Part shown: piece after piece, positions 28,762 to 29,905 of the stretch
Numbering within the stretch: the first letter of the stretch is position 1
Layout of the letters: each line of letters opens with the position of its first letter
Assembly: GCF_902364945.1 (NCBI RefSeq)
Contig: NZ_CABJFS010000014.1
Span: 12,022 to 41,926, forward strand
Direction: 5' to 3'
Origin: Collinsella aerofaciens
GTDB lineage: Bacteria > Actinomycetota > Coriobacteriia > Coriobacteriales > Coriobacteriaceae
DNA: 29,905 nucleotides
Translations under genes and position numbers: made by a program
Notes under the pieces: model-generated
What the model saw: the letters and a program-made list of their open reading frames with translations, nothing else
Database searches by the model: none
Told to the model about the DNA's origin: nothing

Positions 28762-29751
28762 CTATGCTTGAGCGGCCAGTTCGGCCTTTGCTTTCTTCAA
28801 CATGGCGTCGAGATCCTCGGAGGAATCCGAAGGAACCTTGCGGACCTCGAACTTGACGCCCTTGGCCTTGAGAGCCTCGATGGTCTTGACGTCGTCATCG
28901 CCCATAGCGACAGCGTTAGTGACGACGACCTTGCCCTTGGAGTGGGCCATGGAACCGATGTTGGCTTCCTTGATGTCGACGCCGGCCTCGATGGCCCTGA
29001 GCAGATCCTGCGGGTTCTCGAACAGCAGCATCGCCTTGGTGTCGCCAAAGCGCGTGTCCTTGACGACCTCGGCCATCTTCTTGATGGGCACGACGTTGGC
29101 ATGGACTCCCGGAGGGGCAGCCTGCTCGATCATGGTCTTGCGGAGCTCGTCGTGAGCAACGCCGTCGGAGACCACGATGATGCGGTTGGGGTTGATCTGC
29201 TTGGTCCACGTGGTGGCCACCTGACCATGCAGCAGGCGCGTGTCGATACGGACGTGGGCGATCTTGATGTGCCCGTCGCCGATCACCGTTCCCGGAGGAA
29301 TGGCACCCGCAGGAGCAGCGGCGGCCGCAGCCGGCTTCTTCTCCTCGGGCTCCAGAGACTCGGGCTTGACGCGCACGCCGGCCTTAGCCTCAGTCACGAG
29401 ATGTTTTGCGATCGCATGTGCAGTGTTCTTTGCGTCAAAGCGCTGCGAATATGCCTCGATGAGCATAGGCAGGTTGACACCGGTGACGATAGCCCAGGAA
29501 TCATGGCCCTCGATGAGACCGCTGATCTGGTTGAAGGGCGTGCCGCCCCACAGATCAACGAGGAAGAGCACCTGCTCCTGGTCCTCGAAGGAAGCGACTG
29601 CTTCCTCGACCTTGGCTCGGAAGTCGTCGGGGCCCATGCTCGGCTCGAGCGAGACCACGGCTACAGACGGCTGATCGCCAAAGACCATCGAGCCCGTCTG
29701 CTTGATTCCAGCCGCCAAGTCACCATGGCTAGCAAGAACAATACTTACCAT
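28762..29751 (-). CDS. manX: PTS mannose-type IIAB fusion
   Basis: 330 residues from the ATG at 29751 (GGAGG 7 nt upstream); a GTG one codon earlier is possible. The IIA domain (~1-125) has His9 in VLASHGDLAAGI, the site phosphorylated by HPr. A Pro/Ala/Glu linker (~130-155) leads to the IIB domain (~160-329) with VRIDTRLLHGQVAT, His175 being the second phosphorylation site. IIAB passes phosphate from HPr to the incoming sugar at the IIC-IID channel. First gene of manXYZ-manO. Confidence 0.96.
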   Translation of the reverse strand: MVSIVLASHGDLAAGIKQTGSMVFGDQPSVAVVSLEPSMGPDDFRAKVEEAVASFEDQEQVLFLVDLWGGTPFNQISGLIEGHDSWAIVTGVNLPMLIEAYSQRFDAKNTAHAIAKHLVTEAKAGVRVKPESLEPEEKKPAAAAAAPAGAIPPGTVIGDGHIKIAHVRIDTRLLHGQVATTWTKQINPNRIIVVSDGVAHDELRKTMIEQAAPPGVHANVVPIKKMAEVVKDTRFGDTKAMLLFENPQDLLRAIEAGVDIKEANIGSMAHSKGKVVVTNAVAMGDDDVKTIEALKAKGVKFEVRKVPSDSSEDLDAMLKKAKAELAAQA

Positions 29752-29905
29752 CACATAACCTCCTTTTTGTCTACGTAATTCCTACACGACAGTTATGGAG
29801 TATAGCTGCAAATACAGCAGAATTGTTTGAAAAACTGCAAAAGGTAGCATTATTTGTTTAAACCCTTGATTCTCATTTTCATTGCAACAGCCTCAGGACT
29901 CAGCG
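29752..29905 (-). promoter_or_regulatory. man operon upstream region
   Basis: AT-rich and gene-free. On the minus strand a TATACT (29800-29805) could be a -10 element for manX. The word TTTGCAG occurs twice just upstream of it, about 29 bp apart, and might be a regulator half-site. No -24/-12 sigma-54 element or clear catabolite (cre) site is seen. The window ends here, so the full promoter region may be cut. Confidence 0.35.

Noticed and set aside
27895..29778. Plus-strand frame of 627 codons opposite the man operon
   Set aside because: The man genes are unambiguous on the other strand; the plus frame is an antisense by-product.

Overview
The window looks like a chromosomal segment of a high-GC Gram-positive of the class Coriobacteriia, most likely Collinsella or a close relative. 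This is inferred from gene content: an actinobacterial-type FhaA/FhaB/PstP/RodA-PbpA/PknB cluster with rodA and pbpA fused into one reading frame, a membrane-embedded LuxR-type regulator beside an ABC transporter, a mannose-type PTS with a DUF956 (ManO) gene, and Ala/Pro-rich linkers. No ribosomal RNA is present, so the genus is not proven.

Layout, left to right. (1) 107-881 (-): a decayed SAM-dependent methyltransferase pseudogene in an AT-richer stretch. (2) 1057-4745 (-): a translationally coupled three-gene cassette of a membrane-anchored Ser/Gly-linker protein, a Ser/Thr kinase with a multi-pass membrane tail, and an FHA protein. It is preceded by an extended -10 promoter and a terminator-like leader hairpin. 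(3) 4991-9246 (-): recR, ybaB and dnaX, with an opposite-strand small membrane protein (6271-6744) between ybaB and dnaX. (4) 9363-10079 (+): a YcxB-like membrane protein. (5) 10185-15496 (-): an AT-richer accessory block with an exported protein, an ABC ATPase, two ABC-2-like permeases, and a large regulator of membrane-HTH-membrane-HTH architecture. (6) 15497-15933: a divergent intergenic region with five alternating inverted copies of a 14-bp motif. (7) 15934-25988 (+): the growth and division signalling cluster, consisting of an HLD-type (non-RD) kinase, FhaA, FhaB, PP2C phosphatase, a RodA-PBP2 fusion and PknB with four PASTA repeats, closed by a strong intrinsic terminator. (8) 26094-26343: tRNA-Arg(CCU) on the minus strand, with a second copy of its 3' end and terminator and an inverted tRNA fragment, which looks like a tRNA integration scar. 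(9) 26469-29751 (-): manX-manY-manZ-manO, with an intrinsic terminator between manZ and manO.

How the parts work together: the central cluster joins a muropeptide-sensing kinase (PknB), a second kinase, phosphothreonine-binding FHA adaptors and the reversing phosphatase to the SEDS polymerase/transpeptidase pair that builds the cell wall. The cassette at 1057-4745 looks like a satellite kinase-FHA system of unknown input, with no phosphatase of its own. It may depend on PstP of the main cluster (inference). The accessory block probably exports or resists a peptide or drug under control of the adjacent LuxR-type protein (inference).

The candidates for undescribed biology are the kinase/FHA/anchored-protein cassette, the duplicated membrane-LuxR regulator, the 30/32-bp alternating palindrome array, and the tRNA-Arg scar.
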